Shown piece by piece: positions 21,973-33,807 of a DNA stretch of 64,000 nt. The position numbers and the translations under genes were made by a program. The notes under the pieces were generated by a model. The model saw only the letters and a program-made list of their open reading frames with translations, had not been told where the DNA came from and did no database searches. The stretch's first letter is position 1; each line of letters begins with the position of its first letter. The stretch is from Dasania marina DSM 21967. Its GTDB lineage: Bacteria > Pseudomonadota > Gammaproteobacteria > Pseudomonadales > Dasaniaceae. The stretch spans positions 745,631 through 809,630 of the forward strand of contig NZ_KB891575.1 in assembly GCF_000373485.1 (NCBI RefSeq). The letters are read 5' to 3'.

Positions 21973-22393
21973 TTTGTTTCTGTGTGTATTTCAGGCTATC
22001 AGTGGCTAATATAGAACAAACTATATATAGGTGTGATTAATAGCTGGAGCTACTATATATAGTGGGGTTAGTTTTACAGGGTTTTGGACAGTATTTGCAC
22101 GGTTTATTTTATTGTTATCCACAGGTTTATCCACAAGGTGGCAAAGAAAAGTTTTTTTCCTCGCGTTTCCCTTGTTTTTTATTAAGTTATTGATTATTAA
22201 TGATTTTTACAAAGAGTGCTGTGTATATTTTTTGTGGATAAGTTGTCGTTTGCAGAGTACAATTTGGCCCTTGTTAAGTGTCGCCCAGCGGTCTTTTTTG
22301 TCGTTTATACAGGCGCTGGCAGACCATAATAATACGTGTTTTATACCTATTATCTTAAGCCACAAAATTTTGCTTTTATCCAAGGAGCTGTTC
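21973..22393. promoter_or_regulatory. dnaA upstream region with DnaA boxes
   Basis: Three perfect DnaA boxes: TTATCCACA at 22115-22123 and 22127-22135 (plus), and at 22233-22241 (minus). Two CTATATATAG motifs (22021-22030 and 22053-22062) lie further left. Classical expectation is dnaA autoregulation; in Pseudomonas the functional origin lies in this rpmH-dnaA interval, so a role as origin cannot be excluded. An open frame from 22112 reads into dnaA, but it crosses the boxes and is not expected to be translated. Confidence 0.8.
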
Positions 22394-23806
22394 TTGCCTG
22401 CGTCTATTTGGCAACAATGCGTTAGTTATTTACAGGATGAACTGCCATCACAGCAGTTTAATACTTGGATACGACCATTAAAAATTAATACTGATGTCAG
22501 TAGTGCTATCCAGTTGTCTGCTCCTAACCGCTATATTAAAGATTGGGTTAGCGATAAATATATGGAGCGTATTAATGAGTTGGTTTCGGAACTGTGCACA
22601 GCTAACCCTTTAGAAGTTAAGCTGGAAATCAGTAGCCAGCCGCCGACTTTTAGAAAACGCATGGCGACCAATACCACCACAGAGCTTAAGCCGGCTGGCC
22701 AAACTAAACAGCTGCGTTACAGTACCCAAAATAGTTCCCCGGTTAAAAAAACACGTAAAGTAGAGGTGGAGGGCGGCATACACCACGATACCAAGCTGTT
22801 TGCCAATTACACCTTTGATACTTTTGTAGAGGGTAAATCAAATCAGCTAGCTAGGGCTGCCGCTATGCAGGTGGCTGAAAATGCGGGTGATGCTTATAAT
22901 CCCTTGTTTTTATACGGTGGTGTGGGTTTGGGTAAAACCCATTTAATGCATGCCGTGGGTAATGCTTTGTTGGAGCGCAACCCTGAAGCCAAGGTGGTGT
23001 ATATCCCCTCCGAGCGTTTTGTAGCCGACATGGTTAAAGCCCTACAACTTAATGCGATTAATGAATTTAAACGCTATTATCGTACTGTCGATGCCTTATT
23101 AATTGATGATATACAGCTATTTGCGGGCAAAGAGCGCTCGCAAGAGGAGTTTTTCCACACCTTTAATGCTTTATTAGAGGGCGGCCAGCAAATGATACTT
23201 ACTTGTGACCGCTTTCCTAAAGAGATTGCGGGGCTGGAAGAGCGCTTAAAATCGCGCTTCGGTTGGGGTTTGACGGTAGGGGTAGAGCCCCCGGAGCTAG
23301 AGACCCGGGTAGCGATACTATTAAAGAAGGCTGAGCAGTCGAACATTAACCTGCCCGCCGATGCTGCCTTCTTTATTGCCCAGCGTATACGATCGCATGT
23401 AAGAGACCTTGAAGGCGCGTTAAAAAGAGTGATAGCGAGCGCTCACTTCACTGGTAGGGCTATAGATGTAGAATTAGTACGCGAATCCTTAAAGGATTTG
23501 CTGGCAGTACAGGATAAGTTAATCAACCTGGATAATATTCTTAAGGTGGTCGCTGAATATTACAAGATTAAAGTATCAGACCTATTATCCAAGAGGCGTA
23601 GCCGTTCAGTGGCCAGGCCTAGGCAAATGGCCATGGCCCTAGCAAAGGAACTGACCAATCACAGCTTGCCTGAAATAGGTGATAGTCTGGGGGGTCGTGA
23701 CCATACCACCGTGTTGTACGCCTGTAGAAAAATAAATACATTGCGTGAAGAAAATTCAGATATACGTGAAGATTTTCAAAATTTATTGCGTACCCTAACC
23801 ACTTAA
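22394..23806 (+). CDS. dnaA: Chromosomal replication initiator DnaA
   Basis: DnaA binds DnaA boxes, opens the origin and recruits DnaB. The start is taken as TTG at 22394: AAGGAG lies six bases upstream, and translation gives (M)[18 protein letters not shown], matching the family N-terminus. This yields 470 residues. Domain I is at about 1-90, a linker at about 90-130, and the AAA+ domain carries Walker [14 protein letters not shown] and Walker [13 protein letters not shown]. The C-terminal box-binding domain has the signature [15 protein letters not shown]. The longer reading from 22112 adds 94 hydrophobic residues not found in DnaA. It is followed by dnaN, recF and gyrB in the classical order. 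Confidence 0.98.
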   Translation: MPASIWQQCVSYLQDELPSQQFNTWIRPLKINTDVSSAIQLSAPNRYIKDWVSDKYMERINELVSELCTANPLEVKLEISSQPPTFRKRMATNTTTELKPAGQTKQLRYSTQNSSPVKKTRKVEVEGGIHHDTKLFANYTFDTFVEGKSNQLARAAAMQVAENAGDAYNPLFLYGGVGLGKTHLMHAVGNALLERNPEAKVVYIPSERFVADMVKALQLNAINEFKRYYRTVDALLIDDIQLFAGKERSQEEFFHTFNALLEGGQQMILTCDRFPKEIAGLEERLKSRFGWGLTVGVEPPELETRVAILLKKAEQSNINLPADAAFFIAQRIRSHVRDLEGALKRVIASAHFTGRAIDVELVRESLKDLLAVQDKLINLDNILKVVAEYYKIKVSDLLSKRRSRSVARPRQMAMALAKELTNHSLPEIGDSLGGRDHTTVLYACRKINTLREENSDIREDFQNLLRTLTT

Positions 23807-23872
23807 TAAATATGGTGTAGCTAAAGTAGCTAATCCATTAACACTTATTGATAAAAATATAGAGATCAAATA

Positions 23873-24979
23873 ATGAAATTTGTGATTTCCCGAGACGCCC
23901 TATTAAAGCCACTTAACTTGGTAGCTGGTGTTGTAGAACGCCGCCATACATTGCCGATACTGTCGAATGTGATGTTAGCGTTAGAGGGAAACCAATTATC
24001 CATTACCGGCACCGATTTAGAGGTAGAGTTAGTTGGCCGAGTTGCTTTAGAGCATACCCCCACGGCTGGCGGTGAGATTACTGTGCCGGCGCGAAAACTA
24101 GCCGATATTTGTAAATCATTGCCCGATGGCAGTGAAATAGAGTTTACCGTGGCCGACGGTAAAGTCACGGTGCGTGCTGGCCGTAGCCGTTTTTCCTTAT
24201 CCACCATAGCCGCAGCAGACTTTCCTAATGTAGAGCAAAGTGCCGGCAACCAACAGTTTGTGGTGAAGCAGGGTGATTTAAAACGCTTGATCGATAGAAC
24301 CAGTTTTGCCATGGCGCAACAAGATGTACGTTATTACCTTAATGGCATGTTGTGGGAGGTCAGTGCTGGCCATCTGCGTATGGTGGCCACCGACGGGCAT
24401 CGCCTGGCTATGTGTACCTTGGAAACGGCTATAGATGCCAGCGAATTACTACAAGTTATTTTGCCGCGCAAAGGGGTGATTGAGTTATCTCGCCTACTAA
24501 TTAATGAAGATCAAACCGTAGAGGTGGTAATAGGCACTAACCATATACGCGCAACCACCAGTGATTTCACCTTCACCTCTAAATTAGTCGACGGTAAGTT
24601 TCCCGATTATGACCGGGTGTTACCCAAGCAAAGCACCAAGGCTATATTCGGCTCACGTGACGAGCTGCGTCAGGCCTTTTCCCGTACCGCCATACTCTCT
24701 AATGAAAAATACCGTGGTGTGCGGCTATTACTTAGTGATGGCAGCCTAAAAATCGTTGCCAACAATCCCGAGCAGGAAGAAGCGGAAGAGGTGGTTAACG
24801 TCGACTACGCCGGCGAAGCCTTGGAAATAGGCTTTAATGTTAGCTACCTACTGGACGTCCTGGCGGTGTTGAGTGGTGATACTGTGAGGCTATCCCTGTC
24901 AGACGCTAACAGCAGTGCCTTATTAGAAGAGTCTGAGCAGGGTGATTCACGCTATGTTGTGATGCCTATGAGGCTTTAA
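23873..24979 (+). CDS. dnaN: DNA polymerase III sliding clamp (beta)
   Basis: The beta clamp, which encircles DNA as a dimer and tethers polymerases. The 368 residues form three similar domains, beginning MKFVISRDALLKPLNLVAGV with RRHTLPILSNVML just after, and ending in YVVMPMRL, the conserved MPMRL C-terminus that helps form the ligand-binding cleft. It lies 66 bases after dnaA and 19 before recF, so cotranscription is likely. Confidence 0.99.
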   Translation: MKFVISRDALLKPLNLVAGVVERRHTLPILSNVMLALEGNQLSITGTDLEVELVGRVALEHTPTAGGEITVPARKLADICKSLPDGSEIEFTVADGKVTVRAGRSRFSLSTIAAADFPNVEQSAGNQQFVVKQGDLKRLIDRTSFAMAQQDVRYYLNGMLWEVSAGHLRMVATDGHRLAMCTLETAIDASELLQVILPRKGVIELSRLLINEDQTVEVVIGTNHIRATTSDFTFTSKLVDGKFPDYDRVLPKQSTKAIFGSRDELRQAFSRTAILSNEKYRGVRLLLSDGSLKIVANNPEQEEAEEVVNVDYAGEALEIGFNVSYLLDVLAVLSGDTVRLSLSDANSSALLEESEQGDSRYVVMPMRL

Positions 24980-24998
24980 GCCCGCATAAAGGGCTTCT

Positions 24999-28548
<3,550 letters not shown>

Positions 28549-28575
28549 CATCTATTATGTAAGTTGTTGATAATA

Positions 28576-28605
28576 AAAGGGTTTATTTATATAAGCCCTT
28601 TTTTT
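28576..28605 (+). terminator. Rho-independent terminator after gyrB
   Basis: An 11-base stem (AAAGGGTTTAT with ATAAGCCCTTT, one G-T pair, TTAT loop) is followed by seven T residues. It is 27 bases past the gyrB stop. The minus strand also has a short T-rich tail, so it may serve the convergent gene at 28781. Confidence 0.92.
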
Positions 28606-28780
28606 AATGATTTTTTAGCCAGCCTCTAGTGTTAACACCAAGCTAACCTTACTAATAAAAACTATTATTCCGTATCACTATCATGGCTGCATTATACTAT
28701 TGCCACCTATATTGAAATTTACTGTAGCGAGAGCGGGGTTTATCCGGCGCGTAGTTGAAGCCTGTTGTACTTGCAGGTAT

Positions 28781-29782
28781 TTAGCTCTGCAAGCCAGCAA
28801 GAATATCAAACGAACGCAGGCGATCTTCGTGTTCATACAGATCGCAGGTAAAAATCAACTCATCCGCTTGGGTATGCTGCAACAATAATTGTATTTTCTT
28901 CTCAATAGTTTCTGCGCTACCAATCATTGCCATACTTAAAAACTCATTAACCGCTTGTTCTTCATGCGGCTGCCAAAGCCCATGCATACTTTTAACCGGT
29001 GGTCGCTTCAGCATGTTTTGGCCACGAATTAAGTCCAGAATTCGCAGGAAGGTGGTGGTGACTAAAAATTCGGCATGTGCATCGGTGTCCGCTGCCGCTA
29101 AAGGTACGCCAAGCATCACATAAGGCTTATCCAGTACCGCTGATGGCGTAAAGTGGCGTCGATACAGTTCGATAGCTTGCATCATCATGCGTGGGGCAAA
29201 ATGCGAAGCAAAGGCGTAAGGCAAACCTTTCTCTGCGGCTAATTGTGCGCTAAACAAACTGGAGCCTAACAGCCAGATAGGTACATTACTGTCCACGCCT
29301 GGCATGGCAATTATTGGCTGCCCTTTTCTTCGTGGCCCTAAAAATTGTTGTAGTTCGGCTAAATCTTCAGGAAAGTCATCAGAGCTACCACTGCGATGCT
29401 TTCGTAAAGCCTGAGTAGTTATGGGGTCAGTGCCTGGAGCTCGGCCAAGACCTAAGTCAATTCGGCCTGGATACAACGCCTCTAAGGTACCAAATTGCTC
29501 AGCAATAACTAAAGGTGCATGATTCGGTAGCATCACCCCTCCCGCACCAATCCGAATTCGTTGCGTACCAGCCGCAAGATAAGCAATCAACACGGCAGTT
29601 GCCGAGCTGACAATAGCATCCATATTATGATGCTCAGCCACCCAAAAACGGCTAAACCCTAAGCGCTCAACATGTTGAGCTAAGTCTAACGAGCGCTGTA
29701 ATGCTGGCGCAGGCCCAAGGTCGGTATCTTTACGCGAGGATAAATCCAATACAGAAAAAGCTACTTTTTTCTGATCACTCAT
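28781..29782 (-). CDS. LLM class flavin-dependent oxidoreductase (YhbW-like)
   Basis: A bacterial-luciferase-fold enzyme predicted to use reduced FMN to oxygenate or oxidise an unknown small molecule. The 333 residues start SDQKKVAFSVLDLSS and have the family motifs FSRFWVAEHHNMD, GAGGVMLPNHAPL and GRIDLGLGRAPGTD, typical of the COG2141/YhbW group. The chain is complete, with no signal peptide. It is an isolated gene, convergent with gyrB and separated from the next gene by about 300 bases. The substrate cannot be inferred. Confidence 0.9.
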   Translation of the reverse strand: MSDQKKVAFSVLDLSSRKDTDLGPAPALQRSLDLAQHVERLGFSRFWVAEHHNMDAIVSSATAVLIAYLAAGTQRIRIGAGGVMLPNHAPLVIAEQFGTLEALYPGRIDLGLGRAPGTDPITTQALRKHRSGSSDDFPEDLAELQQFLGPRRKGQPIIAMPGVDSNVPIWLLGSSLFSAQLAAEKGLPYAFASHFAPRMMMQAIELYRRHFTPSAVLDKPYVMLGVPLAAADTDAHAEFLVTTTFLRILDLIRGQNMLKRPPVKSMHGLWQPHEEQAVNEFLSMAMIGSAETIEKKIQLLLQHTQADELIFTCDLYEHEDRLRSFDILAGLQS

Positions 29783-30087
29783 ATAATTGCTTCTTTTACT
29801 TTGTTGCTTGCGTGCTGTTTTGCAAGCATCACATAAACACTACGGCTGTGCCATGAAAGACACAGAATTAACCTATAATTACTGATGTTTAAGTAGGTAC
29901 AAATAAAGACTAATTCCTAGTAGCACGATTAATAGCTAGGGCTGAACATTTGGGCGCGGAGAATAATTAGCCCTATTAACTAGCGATGAGGTAGGTGAGT
30001 TGGTGCGACCGCTAGTGTTGATTTCGCCATAGCGCAATCCAACAAAAATGAAGAGTTGAGGGCCGCCTTACAAATAGCCGTAACGTT
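29783..30087. other. 305-base intergenic region, no feature recognised
   Basis: It lies between the start of the LLM gene and the stop of the MFS gene, both on the minus strand, so it should hold the LLM promoter. No strong promoter, hairpin, RNA gene or coding frame was recognised. Confidence 0.5.
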
Positions 30088-31284
30088 TTAATGCCTAGCG
30101 GATTTAATCAACTTAAAGCCTGTGCTACGCCATAGAAAGACACCATAAAACAGCAGCAAAGGTAAGGTCATTAACAGCACGCCCCGCCACTGATAATGGT
30201 ATAAAAACCAGCCTGAACTTAGTGCAGCAACTGCCTGGCATGAAAACAACACAAAATCATTCGTCGCCTGCACCTTAAACCTATCCTGGTGGTTATGCCC
30301 TAGCGCGAGCATGGTGGTGGCGGCAATAAAAAGAAAATTCCAGGCTACGCCCAATAACACTAACGCCAGCCAAAAATGAATAAAGGCGGTGTTGAATAAA
30401 GCGACAGCTATGCACAATAAAAAGGCGCTTAAGCCTAAGCCTAGCACCCAGCGATAACCTAAACGGTCTATGAGCAAGCCAGACACCAAAGAGGGTAAAT
30501 ACATGGCAGCTATGTGCGATTGAATAACCAGCTTGGTATCGACCAAGGAGTGGCCCATATGCTCATGCATGGTTAACGGTGTGGCGGTCATAATAAAACT
30601 CATTACCGCATAAGCCACCACCGCAGACAGTAATGACAAAGACAATACCGGTGAGCTAATAATTAAGCCCCAGCCTGACTGTTGCGAAGGTCTGGTTTGT
30701 TCAGCGTGCAGGTTCAATGGGTTGGGGTTGGTGAAACATAAAAGAATAAAGCTGAGTGCAAAGACACAAGCCAACAGTAAATAAGAACCGATAAACTCGC
30801 CGCTTAGTAGCGCCTGCCCCCACAAAGCAATCTCAGGGCCTATAAAGGCCGATAATAAACCGCCGAATAATAAAATAGAGGTAACTGTGGCGGCGTAGGC
30901 GGCGCCGGCATGTTCAATCACCGCAAAGCGATATTGGTGCGCTGAGGCCATGGCAAAACCCATGGCAAAGGTCGCCATGCAAAACAACCAAAAATGTTGC
31001 AGCAGTAAACTTAGGCTGGATAGCAACGCAGAGCCACAGGCTAATGCGGCAAAGCCTAAAAACACTTTTTTGCGGCCATAGTGGCTTTGCAAATAGCCCA
31101 AGGGCAGCGTGCTGCAGGCGACCCCCACTATCATCAAGGCTATGGGTAGGGTTGCCAGGTCTGCAGACGGCGCGATGCGGCTAGCAATAAGGCTGGAAAT
31201 AAAAATCACCAGCGAGCCACCAGAATTCATTAAGGCATAGGCTATAACTAGTAGCCATACTGAGGGAGAGAGTTGACGAGGCAC
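30088..31284 (-). CDS. MFS transporter
   Basis: A major facilitator superfamily permease with about twelve membrane helices and 398 residues. The start is placed at GTG 31284 (VPRQLSPSVWLLVIAYAL), which has TAAGG just upstream. The open frame extends 34 residues further to 31386 without membrane character. The loop 2-3 motif is seen as GYLQSHYGRKKVF, and a half-way repeat as GLLIDRLGYRW. The family resembles drug or sugar-phosphate type exporters, but the substrate is not readable. It stands alone and is divergent from the DUF883 gene at 31603. Confidence 0.88.
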   Translation of the reverse strand: MPRQLSPSVWLLVIAYALMNSGGSLVIFISSLIASRIAPSADLATLPIALMIVGVACSTLPLGYLQSHYGRKKVFLGFAALACGSALLSSLSLLLQHFWLFCMATFAMGFAMASAHQYRFAVIEHAGAAYAATVTSILLFGGLLSAFIGPEIALWGQALLSGEFIGSYLLLACVFALSFILLCFTNPNPLNLHAEQTRPSQQSGWGLIISSPVLSLSLLSAVVAYAVMSFIMTATPLTMHEHMGHSLVDTKLVIQSHIAAMYLPSLVSGLLIDRLGYRWVLGLGLSAFLLCIAVALFNTAFIHFWLALVLLGVAWNFLFIAATTMLALGHNHQDRFKVQATNDFVLFSCQAVAALSSGWFLYHYQWRGVLLMTLPLLLFYGVFLWRSTGFKLIKSARH

Positions 31285-31602
31285 AGCAATCCTTATAACA
31301 ACCGCGTAGCTGCAGTTTTCAATGCTATCGTAGAATGGTCTAGGTATTGAGAGTGTACCGTCCATAAACGCCACGTCTAGCCCCAAAATGCACAGTTTAT
31401 GCCGCCGGTTGGTTTAGCTTAGCAAAGCGCTAACGGGGATCAGTGTTTTCGTTACGATGGCGTTGCTGTGGGGCAAAAGGATTAAGTAATAAATAAAGCC
31501 TAATATTATTGTCGTAGCTATAGGCAGGGGGCTGTAGTAGCCTGAGTAGCGCAGCATTGACCTGCGTATGACGCAATCAACCACCTTATAAGGACGGAGA
31601 AA
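31285..31602. other. 318-base divergent intergenic region
   Basis: It separates the MFS gene (minus) from the DUF883 operon (plus) and must hold both promoters. It contains AT-rich sequence at about 31485-31525. An AGGACGGAG ribosome site lies just before 31603. No hairpin, RNA gene or clear consensus promoter was recognised. Confidence 0.5.
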
Positions 31603-31893
31603 ATGGCAGCATCTACAGCTAAAGCGAGAGAAGAGGAAATGGCCGCTAGCAAGGAAGCGGTGCTAAGTGCTTACGATAAATTATTGGAAGCCAAAGAACA
31701 TTTTAAACTAGCCGCTGAAGCGGCGGGTGTGGATATAAAAGATGAGGCGACCGAGCAATTATTAAAAGGCCGTGCTAAAACCGAAGAGCTGGGTGAACAG
31801 GCGGCCGTCTTTATTCGTGAAAAACCGCTGGCTACTTTGGGTGTCGCTTTTATTGCTGGTTATATTCTATCGCAGGTATTTTCGCGCAAATGA
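31603..31893 (+). CDS. DUF883 family protein (YqjD/ElaB-like)
   Basis: A 96-residue protein with a long charged amphipathic helical part (about 5-72, rich in Ala, Glu, Lys) and one C-terminal membrane helix (LATLGVAFIAGYILSQVF) followed by SRK. The REKPLATLGVAFIAGYI segment is the typical DUF883 tail. E. coli YqjD and ElaB are tail-anchored proteins that associate with ribosomes in stationary phase; whether this one does is unknown. It overlaps the next gene by four bases (ATGA). The operon order DUF883, YqjE-like, YqjK-like matches E. coli yqjDEK. Confidence 0.9.
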   Translation: MAASTAKAREEEMAASKEAVLSAYDKLLEAKEHFKLAAEAAGVDIKDEATEQLLKGRAKTEELGEQAAVFIREKPLATLGVAFIAGYILSQVFSRK

Positions 31894-32312
31894 GTGAGTC
31901 GCCTGATGCAGGAAGCAGCAATAACAATGCGGAAAATACCGAGCAGCTAGCAGCCTTGCAAGTGTGGGCAAGCTGGCTGCAACAGTCGGCGGCTATGGGT
32001 AGCGAGCTATTACAGTTATTACAGCTTGAGTTGCGACTTGCCATTAAGGACGGTAAACGTTTATTCGTATTAGCCTTGCTGTTTGTTCCCCTGTTAATAC
32101 TGGCGTGGCTAGGCATTACCGTATTGTTAGCGTGGCTGGTGTATTTAGTAAACGTCTCGGTGACGCAGGGCTTGCTGGCGTTTTTGGCTTTGCAGATTGC
32201 GGGCTTATGGATTATTACCCTGGCTTGGAAGCACTATAAGAAAAGTTTACGCCTGCCTCTAACTACACAACAACTACGCGATTTTTTTGGAGCTAAAAGC
32301 AGTGACACGTAA
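31890..32312 (+). CDS. Phage holin family protein (YqjE-like)
   Basis: A 140-residue membrane protein with an Asn/Ser-rich N-terminus, an amphipathic helix (about 15-52) and two adjacent membrane helices (about 55-80 and 85-110). It fits the YqjE / holin superfamily III group. Despite the name, these are chromosomal inner-membrane proteins without lytic role in known hosts. It is translationally coupled to the DUF883 gene and followed at once by a YqjK-like gene. Confidence 0.85.
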   Translation: MSESPDAGSSNNNAENTEQLAALQVWASWLQQSAAMGSELLQLLQLELRLAIKDGKRLFVLALLFVPLLILAWLGITVLLAWLVYLVNVSVTQGLLAFLALQIAGLWIITLAWKHYKKSLRLPLTTQQLRDFFGAKSSDT

Positions 32313-32571
32313 AGCCCTACGTCAGCAAATTCAGCAGCTAAACCACCGTTTGAACGAGCGTCAAAAAAAACGTCTGCGAACTAAGCAACAATTAACAGCG
32401 CTAGTAAAAAACACCCATCCTTTTTTACTAGTAGCCGTTGGGCTATTCGCAGGCGTTGCCTCGGGTTTGATGGGTTGGCGCAAGGTTTATGCAGTCAGCC
32501 GTGTTGGTTTTAATGTTTATCCCTTACTAAAAAATAGCGTCGGCGGCATGGTAGGTATGAGTAATGATTGA
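32302..32571 (+). CDS. YqjK-like hypothetical membrane protein
   Basis: An 89-residue protein with a very basic N-terminal helix (KALRQQIQQLNHRLNERQKK) and one membrane segment (PFLLVAVGLFAGVASGLMGW). The start is taken as GTG at 32302, with GGAG nine bases upstream; a TTG at 32287 is also in frame but overlaps that site. The position after DUF883 and YqjE genes and the basic-helix-plus-membrane layout suggest a YqjK analogue. Sequence similarity to YqjK is not certain by eye. It overlaps the next gene by eight bases. Confidence 0.75.
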   Translation: MTRKALRQQIQQLNHRLNERQKKRLRTKQQLTALVKNTHPFLLVAVGLFAGVASGLMGWRKVYAVSRVGFNVYPLLKNSVGGMVGMSND

Positions 32572-33706
32572 AGATGATGTCGCCGCCAAGCGCTTTGCTG
32601 TTAGGGTGACACGCTACGGCTTGTTAACGCTAGCACTGCTTTATACGCTGTATTTCGCTAAATCTTTACTCATGCTAATACTGGTGGCGCTGTTGTTCAC
32701 TTTGTTACTTAGCCCTTTGGTAGCGCTGTTCAAACGCTTTTATATTCCACGAACCTTATCAGCTATTTTTTTACTCACCATGATAGGCGGCCCTTTTACC
32801 TTATTGGCGATTGAGTTAGCAGAGCCTGCACAAAAATGGTTGACCAAAGTCCCCGAAATTTCCGCGCAATTAACAGAAGGGCTAGATAGTATTAGCCAGG
32901 CGATAAGCCCGGATGCTGCCGCAGAAAATAAACAATCGTTGCCAGCGAAAGAAAAAAGCTTCAGCTTCTTTGGTCTTTTTGATAGCGATGACGAGCCGGT
33001 TGCAGAGCCAGAAAAAAATGGCGAAGGCAGTAGTGCGCTTTCCGCGCGGGTTATGCAGGGCGGGATAGAAATTATGGTGTCAGTATTGGGAGCTACACCG
33101 GTAGTGATTGCGCAGTTTATGACCTTTGTTATTTTGGTGCTGTTCCTACTTATCTTTGGGCCGCGATTATATGAAAGCTATGTGGATATTTTCCTTTCAG
33201 AAAACAATAATCGACCACCGGTTGAGTTAGTAGAAAAACTGCAAAAAGAGTTATCACGCTACATCATCACCGTGACGCTTATTAATACCGGCCTGGGAAT
33301 AGTGACCGCCAGTGTCTTATGGATAATGGGAGTGGACGATGCTTTGCTTTGGGGTGGGTTGGTGGGGTTACTTAACTTTGCACCCTATGTGGGCCCCATA
33401 ATCGCGATCATTATACTGGGCCTTGCCGGCATTACCCAGTACGGCATGGAATTGGTTTCACTGATACCGGCAGCGGTGTATTTTGCGCTCAACTTGCTAG
33501 AGGCTCAATTTATAACCCCTGCAGTGTTGGGTCGTCATATGAGGTTAAACCCCTTGGTATTAATTTTGTGGCTGCTAGTTTGGGGTTGGTTGTGGGGGCC
33601 TGCAGGTGTGCTGCTAGCGGTGCCTTTATTGGTGTGTTTAAAGCTAGTCGCAGCACAGTTAAATATATTGAAGGACTGGGTGCGCTTAATTGAAACTAGC
33701 GCGTAG
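32564..33706 (+). CDS. AI-2E family transporter (PerM-like permease)
   Basis: A 380-residue inner-membrane protein with about seven to eight helices, in the family formerly called UPF0118, which includes TqsA and PerM. The family signature is seen in GLLNFAPYVGPIIAIIILG and NPLVLILWLLVWGWLWGPAGVLLAVPLL. A hydrophilic acidic insert (about 130-155, with FDSDDEPVAEPEKNGEG) lies between helix 3 and the core. Members export AI-2 or act as Na+/H+ antiporters; substrate not determined. It is the last gene of the DUF883 operon and convergent with putP. Confidence 0.9.
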   Translation: MIEDDVAAKRFAVRVTRYGLLTLALLYTLYFAKSLLMLILVALLFTLLLSPLVALFKRFYIPRTLSAIFLLTMIGGPFTLLAIELAEPAQKWLTKVPEISAQLTEGLDSISQAISPDAAAENKQSLPAKEKSFSFFGLFDSDDEPVAEPEKNGEGSSALSARVMQGGIEIMVSVLGATPVVIAQFMTFVILVLFLLIFGPRLYESYVDIFLSENNNRPPVELVEKLQKELSRYIITVTLINTGLGIVTASVLWIMGVDDALLWGGLVGLLNFAPYVGPIIAIIILGLAGITQYGMELVSLIPAAVYFALNLLEAQFITPAVLGRHMRLNPLVLILWLLVWGWLWGPAGVLLAVPLLVCLKLVAAQLNILKDWVRLIETSA

Positions 33707-33807
33707 TCCTTTTTATATTAACGAGAATAAACTGCCGAACGCTAATCTAGTGAGAAACCTAGCTGCGTAGGCGGCAGCGTCATGTGCAGCACGGAAAAGA
33801 TCATAGC

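Noticed and set aside
22112-22393. 94-codon N-terminal extension of dnaA
   Set aside because: It runs through two DnaA boxes, is hydrophobic, and has no similarity to DnaA; the TTG at 22394 has a strong ribosome site.
28691-28698. TATAAT/TATACT promoter between gyrB and the LLM gene
   Set aside because: Either orientation leads only into the end of gyrB or a non-coding antisense frame, and no -35 partner is evident.
31890-32312. Prophage remnant suggested by the holin-type name
   Set aside because: The gene lies in a yqjDEK-like chromosomal operon; no other phage gene is present.
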